In this document: positions 45,946 through 54,994 of the stretch, one piece after another
How the letters are laid out: every line of letters begins with the position of its first letter
Numbering within the stretch: position 1 is the stretch's first letter
Assembly: GCF_023502345.1 (NCBI RefSeq)
Contig: NZ_JAMFLX010000013.1
Location: forward strand, 1 to 64,000
DNA length: 64,000 bases
Origin: Parendozoicomonas callyspongiae
GTDB lineage: Bacteria > Pseudomonadota > Gammaproteobacteria > Pseudomonadales > Endozoicomonadaceae
Direction: 5' to 3'
The notes under the pieces: model-generated
The model's input: the letters and a program-made list of their open reading frames with translations, nothing else
What the model was told of the DNA's origin: nothing
Database searches by the model: none
Made by a program: the position numbers and the translations under genes

Positions 45946-46095
45946 TGTCTTTCACAGAAAGACCCTTTTCTGTCCTGAAATGACATGACTGCCGGTGATG
46001 ACTGTCAGTGACAGTACACAATCGTCAGTTAGAATTTCTTTTGTAAAAGCAAATAGCTATGAACCGGAAGTAAAACCACCGAATAAGCAAAAGTT

Positions 46096-46117
46096 TAAAA
46101 ATGCGAAAGCATTTTTA
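46096..46117 (+). terminator. AT-rich hairpin after the MHS transporter
   Basis: TAAAAATGC (46096-46104) pairs with GCATTTTTA (46109-46117) around a GAAA tetraloop. The T-rich right arm makes it a plausible, if weak, terminator between the transporter and the next operon. Confidence 0.5.
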
Positions 46118-46211
46118 TCGAAAAAATGACAAACCGGTTACTTCCCCTGAAAAGCAATAAACAACAATTTCAGTGCTGCAATGGTACTGACTCTAAAGTA
46201 GGCGAAGCAGT

Positions 46212-47828
46212 ATGCGTTATTGGAATAGCTGGGGCCAGGATGGTTCCGAGAAGCCACATTTCACTAAAACAGCAAAAGCCTTTCTCAAAGAAACTGTTGG
46301 TGAGGGACGTATTCATCCTGAAGCATCTCTGGAAGATGTCTGCAGTCAGGTTTCTCCCTCCCGGATAGTCGCTGATCATCCTTTGGTTTCAAAAGATGCT
46401 GAAGTGCGGGTTCGTCATGCCCGGGGGCAGTCATTCCCTGACTGGGTAGCTATGAAAAGCGGTGTCTTTGGCAGTTTTCCCGATGCTGTTGCCCTGCCGG
46501 AAACGCCTGAACAGATACGGGAGTTGATGGATTTTGCCCGTGCTGAAGATCTGGATGTGATTCCCTATGGGGGTGGTACCAGTGTCGTTGGGCATATCAA
46601 TCCAGTTAATGAAGGGCGCCCGGTTCTGACAATCAGTATGGAGCGGATGACCCGGCTGCTTGATCTTGATGAAGAGAGCCAGGTTGCCACCTTTGGTCCG
46701 GGTACTCCGGGGCCAATGGTAGAAGCGCAATTGTCAGCCAGAGGTTATACGCTTGGGCATTATCCCCAGTCCTTTGAGCTTTCTACAGTAGGTGGCTGGG
46801 TTGCGAGCCGTTCCAGTGGCCAGCAGTCACTTCGTTATGGGCGGATTGAACAGTTATTTGCCGGAGGTCGTCTTGAGACATTTGATGGCACTCTGGATAT
46901 TCCAGCTATTCCTGCATCAGCAGCAGGCCCTGACCTGAGGGAAATGGTGCTCGGATCTGAAGGACGATTTGGCATTATTTCCGAGGTCAAAGTCCGGGTT
47001 CAGCGACTTCCCAGGAAAGAAACATTTATCGCGGTATTCTTCAAAAACTGGGATTATGCCTATGCCTTTGCCCGTGAGGCGACCCAGAGAAAACTGCAGC
47101 TTTCCATGTTACGTGCTTCCAATGGCATAGAAACACATGCCCAGATGAAACTGGCCGGCAGCGAAAAGCTGATCAACCTGATGGAAACCTATATCAGACT
47201 GCGTGGTGCTGATGAAGGCAAATGCATGGTGATCTTTGGGATCACCGGGTTGCCTGGTCAGGTGAGATCAACCTACTGGCAGGTCAGTAAACTGATCTGG
47301 AAGTACAGAGGTGTTGGTCTTTACGGACTCGGAAAACAGGTTGGAAAAATCTGGGAAAAAGGACGTTTCAAATACCCTTATCTGCGCAATGATCTTTGGA
47401 AAGCCGGATACGCTGTAGACACACTGGAAACCAGTGTGAACTGGAGTGATACCAGGCCAAGCATGGAGAAGATTGAGAAAGCCGTCGCCAATGCCCTCAA
47501 AGATGAGGGTGAGCATGTTCATGCATTTTCCCATCTGTCCCATGTCTATACACAGGGTTCCAGCATCTATACCACCTACCTGTTCCGGCTGGGAGAAAAC
47601 TGGCAACAGACTCTGGCCTGGTGGCACAAAATTAAGAAAGCGGCATCCATGGCTGTTGTTGAGTGTGGTGGAACCATCAGTCACCAGCATGGTGTTGGCA
47701 AGGACCACGCTCCTTACCTTCCTTTTGAAAAGGGTGAACTCGGCATTAAAGCACTGCAAACATTAAGTGATCACTTTGATCCAGACCAGCGTTTGGTTCC
47801 CGGAGTCCTGTTGGAGAAGCAGCCATGA
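46212..47828 (+). CDS. alkyldihydroxyacetonephosphate synthase-like FAD enzyme
   Basis: 538 residues. The start MRYWNSWGQDGSEKPHFTK matches the AGPS pattern (R-W-N-G-W-G). It has an FAD_binding_4 domain (FPDAVALPETPEQIRELMDFA, VIPYGGGTSVVGHIN, LSTVGGWVASRSSGQQSLRYG) and a C-terminal FAD-oxidase domain ending with the active-site SHQHGVGKDHAPYL. AGPS swaps the acyl group of acyl-DHAP for a fatty alcohol, making ether lipids. The stop overlaps the next start (ATGA), so it is coupled to the GlpD-like gene. Other VAO-type oxidases are the alternative. Confidence 0.82.
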   Translation: MRYWNSWGQDGSEKPHFTKTAKAFLKETVGEGRIHPEASLEDVCSQVSPSRIVADHPLVSKDAEVRVRHARGQSFPDWVAMKSGVFGSFPDAVALPETPEQIRELMDFARAEDLDVIPYGGGTSVVGHINPVNEGRPVLTISMERMTRLLDLDEESQVATFGPGTPGPMVEAQLSARGYTLGHYPQSFELSTVGGWVASRSSGQQSLRYGRIEQLFAGGRLETFDGTLDIPAIPASAAGPDLREMVLGSEGRFGIISEVKVRVQRLPRKETFIAVFFKNWDYAYAFAREATQRKLQLSMLRASNGIETHAQMKLAGSEKLINLMETYIRLRGADEGKCMVIFGITGLPGQVRSTYWQVSKLIWKYRGVGLYGLGKQVGKIWEKGRFKYPYLRNDLWKAGYAVDTLETSVNWSDTRPSMEKIEKAVANALKDEGEHVHAFSHLSHVYTQGSSIYTTYLFRLGENWQQTLAWWHKIKKAASMAVVECGGTISHQHGVGKDHAPYLPFEKGELGIKALQTLSDHFDPDQRLVPGVLLEKQP

Positions 47829-47884
47829 GCGAAAAGAAAGCCATGAGCGAACAGAGAGCCATGAGCCGTAAAGAAAGCATGAGC
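47825..47884 (+). repeat. 18-bp tandem repeat at the GlpD-like start
   Basis: Three imperfect 18-bp units begin at 47825, 47843 and 47861, and a fourth ATGAGC starts at 47879. They encode M-S-(E/R)-K/Q-(K/R/E)-(A/S) repeats. Each unit offers an in-frame ATG. Confidence 0.85.
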
Positions 47885-49471
47885 GATCAAGCACACAAGC
47901 GCCTGCAGCACCTGGATGAAGAGTGGGATTTGATTGTTGTCGGTGGTGGTATAACTGGAGCCGGTATCCTGCGTGAAGCTTCACGCTGTGGACTGAAAGT
48001 TCTTCTGCTGGAACAGAAGGATTATGCCTGGGGAACATCCAGCCGCTCTTCAAAAATGGTTCATGGTGGTTTGCGGTATATCCCTCAAGGCCAGCTGAAG
48101 CTGACCCATGAATCCGTTATTGAACGCGAGCGTCTTATGAAAGAAGCTCCCGGTCTGGTCGACTTGGGAAGCTTCACCATGCCCCATTACAAGTGGAAGT
48201 TTCCCGGTCCCTTCTCGTTTAATGCTCTGCTGGCCATGTATGACTTTTACGCCAGACTCTGGGCGCACTATTTCAGTAATAAGACTTCCGTCGTGCAAAA
48301 GCTGATTCCAGGCTTGAAACATAAGAACTTGGTTGGTGCAACCATGTTTCGGGATGCTTTTGTCGATGATGCCCGTCTGGTTATGCGGGTTCTGGATGAA
48401 GCTATTGCCGATGGCGGCACAGCCATGAACTACAGCAAGGTTGTTGATCTGTTGAAAGATGGTGAGCAGGTTTGCGGTGTCTGTGCTGAAGATGGCATTA
48501 CAGGGGAAACGGTTGAGTTTAAAGCCAGGGTTGTTGTCAGTGCTGCCGGTGTGTGGAGTGACCCGTTGAGGGCAAAAGTTGGTGAAAAGCCGGTTATTCG
48601 TCCTCTGCGGGGCAGCCATCTGGTTATTCCATCATGGCGCCTGCCTGTGGCCCATGCCTGTTGTTTTATGCATCCGGATGATAAGCGTCCCGTGTTTGTT
48701 TTCCCCTGGGAAGGAAGCACTGTTGTTGGCACAACGGATCTCGACAATGTTGGCGATCTTGAGGATGAACCAGTCATCACCAATCAAGAGATTGAGTATC
48801 TGTTGAAAGCGGTGAACGGCGAGTTCGACAGTGCTGACATTACCCGTGAAGATGTTATTTCAACCTGGACCGGTGTTCGCCCTGTTATCAGCAGTGGTAA
48901 AAATATTGATCCTTCAAAAGAAACCCGCGACCATGCCGTCTGGGACAAAAACGGGCTGGTTTCTGTCTGTGGAGGCAAACTCACAACATTTCGTCTGATT
49001 GCACGGGATGTTTTAAGAAAGGCCAATCACTATCTGCCAGACGTGACTGTTCCGGCAGATAAAGAAGATGCCACAATCTTTCACACAGAGTGTGAACCGG
49101 TAGAAGACAAACGCTTTGCGGCATTAGGAAAACAGCAGCAGAAGCGTTTGCAGGGGCGTCTTGGTATTCGCCTTCAAGAAGTTTTACAGCAGGCAGAAGA
49201 CAGTGATTTCCTGCGGGTTGGCAGTACAGATTTTCTGTGGCTGGAACTGCGCTGGGCAGCGCGGACAGAGCAGGTTGAACACCTGGATGACCTTCTGCTG
49301 CGTCGTACCCGCGTTGGTAATTTGATTAAGAATGGTGCAACTGAGCATATGCAGCGTATCGGCCAGATTATGACCGAAGATGGTGGCTGGACAGGTTCCA
49401 AATGGGAAGAAGAGCTGGATCGTTACGGTGCTCTATGGAAGAGAGCTTATAGCCTGGAGAATCCGGCATGA
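47825..49471 (+). CDS. glycerol-3-phosphate dehydrogenase-like flavoprotein
   Basis: 548 residues, GlpD family. FAD motif DLIVVGGGITGAGILREASRCGLKVLLLEQ begins near residue 37, then YAWGTSSRSSKMVHGGLRYI, FPWEGSTVVGTTDLD and VSVCGGKLTTFRLIARDVL. It oxidises sn-glycerol 3-phosphate, or here perhaps an alkyl derivative, to the ketone at the membrane. The N-terminus is made of an 18-bp tandem repeat with four successive ATGAGC. GGAG upstream favours the first ATG. It overlaps both neighbours by four bases. Confidence 0.9.
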   Translation: MSEKKAMSEQRAMSRKESMSDQAHKRLQHLDEEWDLIVVGGGITGAGILREASRCGLKVLLLEQKDYAWGTSSRSSKMVHGGLRYIPQGQLKLTHESVIERERLMKEAPGLVDLGSFTMPHYKWKFPGPFSFNALLAMYDFYARLWAHYFSNKTSVVQKLIPGLKHKNLVGATMFRDAFVDDARLVMRVLDEAIADGGTAMNYSKVVDLLKDGEQVCGVCAEDGITGETVEFKARVVVSAAGVWSDPLRAKVGEKPVIRPLRGSHLVIPSWRLPVAHACCFMHPDDKRPVFVFPWEGSTVVGTTDLDNVGDLEDEPVITNQEIEYLLKAVNGEFDSADITREDVISTWTGVRPVISSGKNIDPSKETRDHAVWDKNGLVSVCGGKLTTFRLIARDVLRKANHYLPDVTVPADKEDATIFHTECEPVEDKRFAALGKQQQKRLQGRLGIRLQEVLQQAEDSDFLRVGSTDFLWLELRWAARTEQVEHLDDLLLRRTRVGNLIKNGATEHMQRIGQIMTEDGGWTGSKWEEELDRYGALWKRAYSLENPA

Positions 49472-51042
49472 ACGGCTCGGATGACAGGTGTGACGACACA
49501 GATTTAATTCTTGCCATAGATAATGGAACCCAGAGTGTCAGAGCGCTTCTTTTTGATCTGAAAGGAACAGTTGTTTGCAAGAGCAAGGTTGAGCTTGATC
49601 CTTACTTTTCCCGTGAACCGGGCTGGGCAGAGCAGGAACCGGAATACTATTGGTCGTCACTCTGTGCAGCCTGCCAGTCATTATGGGAGAAAAGTGGAGT
49701 TGACCGCGCCCGTATCAAGGGTGTGACGCTGACTACCCAGCGCGGCACAAATATCTGCGTAGATAAAAATGGGCAGGCTTTGCGGCCAGCCATTATCTGG
49801 CTTGATCAGCGCCGTGCTGAAACTCATGATCCTATTGGCGGGTTATGGGGGCCTGCCGCAAAAATCACTGGCTTGAAAAAGCTGATTGATTACTTCCGAA
49901 GCAAATCAAGTTCACGCTGGATAGCCCAGAACGAGCTAGAAACCTGGGGCAACACCCATAAGTTTCTTCTGTTGTCTGGCTGGCATACGTTCAAGTTGAC
50001 CGGAGAGTTCAAAGATTCGGTTGGTGGAACTGTTGGTTATCTGCCGTTTAATTACCGCCTGTTGAAGTGGGCACCACGCTGGGACTGGAGCTGGCGGGGA
50101 ACCTGTCTGAGAAAAAATCAGCTTGCTGAGCTGATAAAGCCAGGAGAAATCCTCGGCCATATCACCGCTTCTGCAGCTGACGCTACAGGCATACCAGAGG
50201 GGCTGCCACTGATTGCAGCAGGCGCAGATAAAGCCTGTGAGGTGATTGGGTCTGGCTGTTATGACGATAAAACCGGCTGCCTGAGCTATGGCACAACGGC
50301 CACCATCAATGTTGTGCATGACAAGTTTCGTGAACCGCAGTTTCTGGTACCACCCTGGCCGGCAGCCATACCGGATACCTGGAACAGTGAGTTTATGGTG
50401 TACCGCGGCTATTGGATGGTCAGCTGGTTTAAACAGCAGTTTGGCCACCATGAATGCACAGAGGCTGAGAAAGCAGGGGTTGTTCCGGAAGAGCTGTTTG
50501 AAGATCTGATCAATCAGGCCCCTCCCGGCTCCATGGGACTTATGCTCCAGCCCTATTGGTCACCCGGAATAAAAGACTTTGATGCCAAGGGAGCCATCAT
50601 AGGCTTTGGAGATGTTCATAATCGTGCCCATGTTTATCGCGCTATTGTGGAAGGGTTGGCCTATGCCCTCCGTGAAGGCAAAGAAAAACTGGAGAAGAAA
50701 GGGCGAATTCAACTCTCAAGGTTAATGGTTTCCGGTGGTGGTTCACAAAGTGATGGTGCATTGCAGTTAACTGCTGATATTTTTAACCTGCCGGTGACCC
50801 GGCCTCATACCAGCGAAACATCTGGCTTGGGTGCTGCAATTAATGCTGCTGTTGGTCTTGGGTATTACCCTGATTACAAAACGGCCATAACTGAAATGAC
50901 CCGGCCTGAGCGTGTATTTAAGCCTGATCCGGTTAATACAAAACTCTATAATGCGCTTTATACAGAGGTCTATCTGGATATGTATAAACGTCTGCGGCCG
51001 CTTTATGGACGGATCAGGGAAATAACCGGTTACCCGGAGTAG
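49468..51042 (+). CDS. FGGY-family carbohydrate kinase
   Basis: 524 residues. FGGY features: LILAIDNGTQSVRALLFD (phosphate loop 1), TLTTQRGTNICVDKNG, IIWLDQRRAE, GADKACEVIGSGCYDDKTGCLSYGTTATIN and the C-terminal LMVSGGGSQSDGALQLTADIF. It would phosphorylate glycerol or a related polyol using ATP. As the last gene of the AGPS-like/GlpD-like operon it could supply the phosphorylated substrate, perhaps 1-O-alkylglycerol (inference). Glycerol or a pentitol remain possible. Confidence 0.87.
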   Translation: MNGSDDRCDDTDLILAIDNGTQSVRALLFDLKGTVVCKSKVELDPYFSREPGWAEQEPEYYWSSLCAACQSLWEKSGVDRARIKGVTLTTQRGTNICVDKNGQALRPAIIWLDQRRAETHDPIGGLWGPAAKITGLKKLIDYFRSKSSSRWIAQNELETWGNTHKFLLLSGWHTFKLTGEFKDSVGGTVGYLPFNYRLLKWAPRWDWSWRGTCLRKNQLAELIKPGEILGHITASAADATGIPEGLPLIAAGADKACEVIGSGCYDDKTGCLSYGTTATINVVHDKFREPQFLVPPWPAAIPDTWNSEFMVYRGYWMVSWFKQQFGHHECTEAEKAGVVPEELFEDLINQAPPGSMGLMLQPYWSPGIKDFDAKGAIIGFGDVHNRAHVYRAIVEGLAYALREGKEKLEKKGRIQLSRLMVSGGGSQSDGALQLTADIFNLPVTRPHTSETSGLGAAINAAVGLGYYPDYKTAITEMTRPERVFKPDPVNTKLYNALYTEVYLDMYKRLRPLYGRIREITGYPE

Positions 51043-51126
51043 GTAAGTTTGTCCGTGCAAACCTTCATCTTCTGTATTGCAGTGTTATGATACCGACGTT
51101 TTTGATTTGCTGGATTAACTGTCTGT

Positions 51127-51453
51127 ATGGCCGTCAAGAAAACCTATCGTGTAATTTTCCACAACCAGGGGGAAATTTACGAGATTTTTGTTCGCAATGT
51201 TTACCAGAGTGATATGTATGGTTTCATTGAGGTGGAAGGATATCTCTTTGGAGAACGCAGCAGTGTGGTTGTTGATCCTTCAGAAGAAAAACTGAAAACA
51301 ACCTTTGAAGGCGTCAAGCGCAGCTTTATCCCGATGCAGGCTATTGTCCGGATTGATGAAGTTGAGCGGGAAGGCCAGGGGAAAATCTCTTCTGCCAATG
51401 GTGAGAAGGTGACGCCATTTCCTATTGCGCCAGGTCCTCAAGGTACGCCGTAA
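51127..51453 (+). CDS. DUF1820 family protein
   Basis: 108 residues. The sequence KTYRVIFHNQGEIYEIFVRNVYQSDMYGFIEVEGYLFGE and SFIPMQAIVRIDEVEREG match the DUF1820 family of gammaproteobacteria (about 105-110 residues). Function unknown; soluble and probably cytosolic. It stands alone between the FGGY kinase gene and a long inverted repeat. Confidence 0.85.
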   Translation: MAVKKTYRVIFHNQGEIYEIFVRNVYQSDMYGFIEVEGYLFGERSSVVVDPSEEKLKTTFEGVKRSFIPMQAIVRIDEVEREGQGKISSANGEKVTPFPIAPGPQGTP

Positions 51454-51460
51454 AGTATTG

Positions 51461-51491
51461 ACTGTCCCGGCTTGTGTTTAGCCGGGACAGT
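51461..51491. terminator. 12-bp inverted repeat between convergent genes
   Basis: ACTGTCCCGGCT (51461-51472) pairs perfectly with AGCCGGGACAGT (51480-51491), eight bases after the DUF1820 stop and 26 bases from the stop of the opposing gene. It probably ends transcription from both sides, despite lacking a T run. Confidence 0.65.
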
Positions 51492-51517
51492 AGGTGCGCG
51501 TTAAATCCGACAGGCTC

Positions 51518-52714
51518 CTAGATACGCGGTTGGTGACGCAGAAGACTCTGAGTTTGCGATAGCGTGTCAGCTATAGATATTACCTCTTCCGGGCTCAACA
51601 CTGCTGAACGGCTATTTTCCGAGGTAGGAGCTGTGCTGAGGGGCTGACCAATTGTCTGGTGTCTGTCTCCAAACATCACACGAAGAGCAGCATGGCCCAG
51701 TTTTCTTACCAGCGCTTCATTGGCATTATAAATTGTAATGTGTTTCTTCTTGAGCATTTCCACCAAGTCAACCTGTACTTTAGCTGCATCGCTGGTGAAC
51801 TGAAATCCGGCTTCTTTTGTTGTAGCAACAATAACCCTGGGGAGATCCTGCATTAAATTGGCTGAAAGCTGATCGGTTAGCATTCTGCCATGCTGTCGAG
51901 CCTGCCGGGCTGTAACTTTGCCATCAATAACAAGCATGAAGTCTGCATCACAGGTTTCTCGCGAAGGCAGAGCTGTATCCACCTCAGAAAATACATCCTG
52001 CCAGAAATTATTGATAAATTTGATAACCTGCTGCTCTGTATAGGTTCCGTCTGGTTTATATGTATCATTTTCAAGTATTTTATTTGTTCTTATAATTCTG
52101 TTATCTCTTGTCATGGTATCAGGTAAGAGCACCTTTCCAGCGCTATCCATATTCAATATGGTGGTTGTACCACTATGAGTCGTTGTGTCACCACTATCCC
52201 TTCTAATATTCAGTATTACCCTTCCAGCGTCGTTAAAGAGAGGTCCATCATAATCATTACATGGATAATAAGGCACTGAATATCGGTCTGTTGTCATCGC
52301 GCTTTCAGAGAGAACCTGGCTTTCAGCTGCAGGTTGATTATTTGCTTTCGGAGGTGTTCCCTGGTCCGCATTTACAAACATTTCTGTAAATTCTTGCTTC
52401 TGGGTACCCTGAAAAGCGCGCAGTCTGGTAAGAGCTAAACGAAGCTCTACACTCAGTTGCTTACCTTCTTTGTGTAAGGCAGGTTCTAACTGACTGAGAA
52501 TTGTTATGATCCTCTCGGCATTCGGCTTTCCTTTCTGCATATCATAACCGGAAGACTTACATTGTCGGGCAATTTGCCTAAAGGTACCTTCATCATGAAG
52601 ATCAAGTTTTTCAACCAGATAATCAGCCATTTTTCCGTATTTTTGGGAATTATCTGATGGTCCGGTGGTGGGGCTTGGCGAATAGAATCTATTTCCAGAA
52701 AGTGGGGCTGCCAT
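51518..52714 (-). CDS. hypothetical protein, possible effector
   Basis: 398 residues with AGGAG well placed before the ATG. No signal peptide. Residues about 25-85 form a compact helical segment (KYGKMADYLVEKLDLHDEG ... ERIITILSQLEPAL) that loosely recalls death-fold or other small helical bundles, but this is not firm. The middle is polar, and the C-terminal third is helical (MLTDQLSANLMQDLPRVIVATTKEAG). The gene is AT-richer than its metabolic neighbours. No function can be assigned. Confidence 0.55.
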   Translation of the reverse strand: MAAPLSGNRFYSPSPTTGPSDNSQKYGKMADYLVEKLDLHDEGTFRQIARQCKSSGYDMQKGKPNAERIITILSQLEPALHKEGKQLSVELRLALTRLRAFQGTQKQEFTEMFVNADQGTPPKANNQPAAESQVLSESAMTTDRYSVPYYPCNDYDGPLFNDAGRVILNIRRDSGDTTTHSGTTTILNMDSAGKVLLPDTMTRDNRIIRTNKILENDTYKPDGTYTEQQVIKFINNFWQDVFSEVDTALPSRETCDADFMLVIDGKVTARQARQHGRMLTDQLSANLMQDLPRVIVATTKEAGFQFTSDAAKVQVDLVEMLKKKHITIYNANEALVRKLGHAALRVMFGDRHQTIGQPLSTAPTSENSRSAVLSPEEVISIADTLSQTQSLLRHQPRI

Positions 52715-52957
52715 AGTGCTTCTCCTTTTTCAGTTACCTGCATCGTTAATTAAGAAAACTTTCCTGTTAGACCGCCTGAGTCAGGAATAAATTCTGGATT
52801 GTTATATTGAATAACGGCCTTGTTAGAGGTTTTGTTGTGGTGCCGGGCCGGGAGTCGACAGTTCCAATAGCCATCAAGAACAGCCCTCAGGAACAATAGT
52901 GCGGATAGATTGTCTATTCTGTCGTTCGCAGTTTTAAGGCAAGTGCAGGCGGGAGAT

Positions 52958-54313
52958 ATGGCGGCGTATATGGCAGCTGTAGTCAGCTGGATTCAACAGT
53001 TTTTACGATGGGCTTCGCGATGGAATTGTCTTTTTTCATGGAATTATCTTTTTCATAACCTTTTGAGATTGAGAAAGGGGGTTATTGCTTATGGCTGCGT
53101 GATACCAACTACTCTCATCCTCTCTGCTGGAGTACAGGCGAACGACGTTCTTGACCAGATCAATCAGGCAAGAATTAGTAATGGGCTGGTTCCTTTGAAG
53201 CTCCAAAGCCAGTTGCAAAAAGCGGCACAGAGCCATGCTCATTACATGGCGATTAACCAGATTTCAGGGCATGAAGAAGAGTTGGGAAAAGGTGGTTTCA
53301 CAGGGGCCGGTTGCAGTGAGCGGGTTATGGCAGCTGGCTATGCATCTGGAAAATGTTCAGAAAACATCTCTTATGGACAAGCCCTTTGGCGTGATTCTGT
53401 AGAGAATCTTTTCAGTGCGATTTATCATCGCATGGGTTTCCTGTGTTTTGATTTTGATGAAATTGGCATGGCGGCTGATAAATCGGCTTTCAAAGCCAAA
53501 ACCTCGGAACATCCTGCTTATTATGCCTATGTTATGGGTAACTCTTTTTTAAGGGCTGCATGCAGCCAGAAATCCGTAAGTGCAGGTTTTTACGGTATGT
53601 GTCGTGACAGGGAACTGGTTGTTAATCAATACGAATACGAAAAGGCTGAAAATGAATTATTTAGAAAAAGTGCGGGAATGGTGATCTATCCCTGGGATAA
53701 TCAAAGAGATGTCCCTCCGGCTTTTGAAAATAATGAGCATCCTGATCCCGTTCCCGGAATAGAGATAACCGGGCAGCCGGTCTCGGTCCACTTTAACCCC
53801 CATCTTTACAGAAACAAAAAGATAGTTGTAGAAAGCTTTGAACTCTGGGATCAGAACAATAATACGGTTGCTCTTTTACCTCAAAAAGACAAAGTTTCAG
53901 ATTCCCTGAATGGCATATTCACTGATTTTGATTTCGCCTGGTTCCCTGAAAGGCCTCTATTGTGGGATTCTTTATATAACGCGCAGCTAGTGTACAAGGT
54001 GAATGGAATATCACATAAGAAAGAATGGAGCTTTCGAACAAGATCACTTCCTTTCAGTCATAAGATTGTGGTGAATCATCCTGGACAGAAAAATCATGTC
54101 AAGGCTGGTGTTGAGTATGCTGTTATCCTCAGCCCTGAGTTAAGTCATTCCCGGATTATGAGCCTCAAACTCGAAGGCTGTTACGCTGGTGATAAATGCA
54201 GTGTAAAGGCTCATAACTTTAATGTTGCCAGTGTCATACAGCGAGGGAGTACAACCCTGACCTTCCGGTTGCATGATGGCACACATTACACCGCCTCTTT
54301 TGTAGCAAACTGA
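52958..54313 (+). CDS. secreted CAP (SCP/PR-1) domain protein
   Basis: About 451 residues from the ATG at 52958; the frame reaches back to a TTG at 52910 and the true start is uncertain. A hydrophobic segment ending LILSAGVQA-ND acts as export signal, unusually far (about 60 residues) from the start. The CAP domain follows: VLDQINQARISNGLVPLKLQ, QSHAHYMAINQISGHEEE, CSENISYG and SAIYHRMGFLCFDFDEIGMA. Bacterial CAP proteins are extracellular; roles include lipid or peptide binding. The C-terminal 200 residues look like beta domains of unknown type. Confidence 0.75.
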   Translation: MAAYMAAVVSWIQQFLRWASRWNCLFSWNYLFHNLLRLRKGVIAYGCVIPTTLILSAGVQANDVLDQINQARISNGLVPLKLQSQLQKAAQSHAHYMAINQISGHEEELGKGGFTGAGCSERVMAAGYASGKCSENISYGQALWRDSVENLFSAIYHRMGFLCFDFDEIGMAADKSAFKAKTSEHPAYYAYVMGNSFLRAACSQKSVSAGFYGMCRDRELVVNQYEYEKAENELFRKSAGMVIYPWDNQRDVPPAFENNEHPDPVPGIEITGQPVSVHFNPHLYRNKKIVVESFELWDQNNNTVALLPQKDKVSDSLNGIFTDFDFAWFPERPLLWDSLYNAQLVYKVNGISHKKEWSFRTRSLPFSHKIVVNHPGQKNHVKAGVEYAVILSPELSHSRIMSLKLEGCYAGDKCSVKAHNFNVASVIQRGSTTLTFRLHDGTHYTASFVAN

Positions 54314-54316
54314 TCC

Positions 54317-54350
54317 GCACTCAGTCATATGAAATCATATGACTGAGTGC
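54317..54350. terminator. 16-bp perfect inverted repeat between convergent genes
   Basis: GCACTCAGTCATATGA (54317-54332) is repeated inverted at 54335-54350 with a 2-base centre, in the 48 bp between the CAP-protein stop and the stop of the membrane protein gene. It should form a very stable hairpin in RNA from either strand. The 12-mer GCACTCAGTCAT also occurs at 11974-11985, after the RAP-like gene. Confidence 0.7.
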
Positions 54351-54361
54351 TTATGTGGTGG

Positions 54362-54994
54362 CTATGAGCGGGAATCGATCTTTAACAGATTGAAAATTGC
54401 GCTGGCAGAGAACAAATGTCCAAGTGCCAGTAAATAGTGGTAAAGGTCAAGTCGCAGGTAACCGGCCAGCTGCCCTTCTGTTCCGACAACAAGTGCTGCC
54501 AGGGCATAAGCACCAACAGCGATAAATGTAAAACCGGAAAACAACCGCTGCTTTTTGTACATGTCCATAGCGACTTTGGCCATCACAATCAAAGCCAGCG
54601 TATTAATAGTCATGTGATAAGCGGTGACATAGCCTGCCAGGCGTGAAATCTCGTAGCCCAGCATCAGCCCCAGCATGATTCGCCACCATGTGGGCCTTGA
54701 AAGTTTCCATCCCAGGCATAAAGCCCCAAGGGCGGTTGCCAGCAGGTTGGGACCCAGGGTCAGGGCTGCCGCCGTAAGCATATCGTGAGCCGGAGCCCAG
54801 CTCTGAGAAAACCCGTAGCGCAGGGTGCCCAGAGCAGCAGCGGAACCGACAAGCAGGTAAGCCAGCGTGGAGGCGAGGATCGGCATATGATCCCCAACCA
54901 TCCTGCGGCACTGAACCATCAGGAAAACGCCAAACAGGCTTGAGAAAGCCAGTATGGCGTCAGATATTGCAAGTGATAACCAGGGACTCGACAT
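54362..54994 (-). CDS. integral membrane protein, six or seven helices
   Basis: 210 residues, mostly hydrophobic: segments near SLAISDAILAFSSLFGVFLM, LASTLAYLLVGSAAALG, AAALTLGPNLLATALGALCLG, IMLGLMLGYEIS, MTINTLALIVMAKVAM, FTFIAVGAYALAALVVG and LYHYLLALGHLFSASAIF. No transport signature is recognised. Its start codon shares a base with the hemL stop (TGATG), so it is translated from the hemL transcript, though no link to haem synthesis is evident. Confidence 0.72.
   Translation of the reverse strand: MSSPWLSLAISDAILAFSSLFGVFLMVQCRRMVGDHMPILASTLAYLLVGSAAALGTLRYGFSQSWAPAHDMLTAAALTLGPNLLATALGALCLGWKLSRPTWWRIMLGLMLGYEISRLAGYVTAYHMTINTLALIVMAKVAMDMYKKQRLFSGFTFIAVGAYALAALVVGTEGQLAGYLRLDLYHYLLALGHLFSASAIFNLLKIDSRS

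Noticed and set aside
48050-48619. 189-residue open frame on the minus strand
   Set aside because: Antisense to the GlpD-like gene; no coding features of its own.
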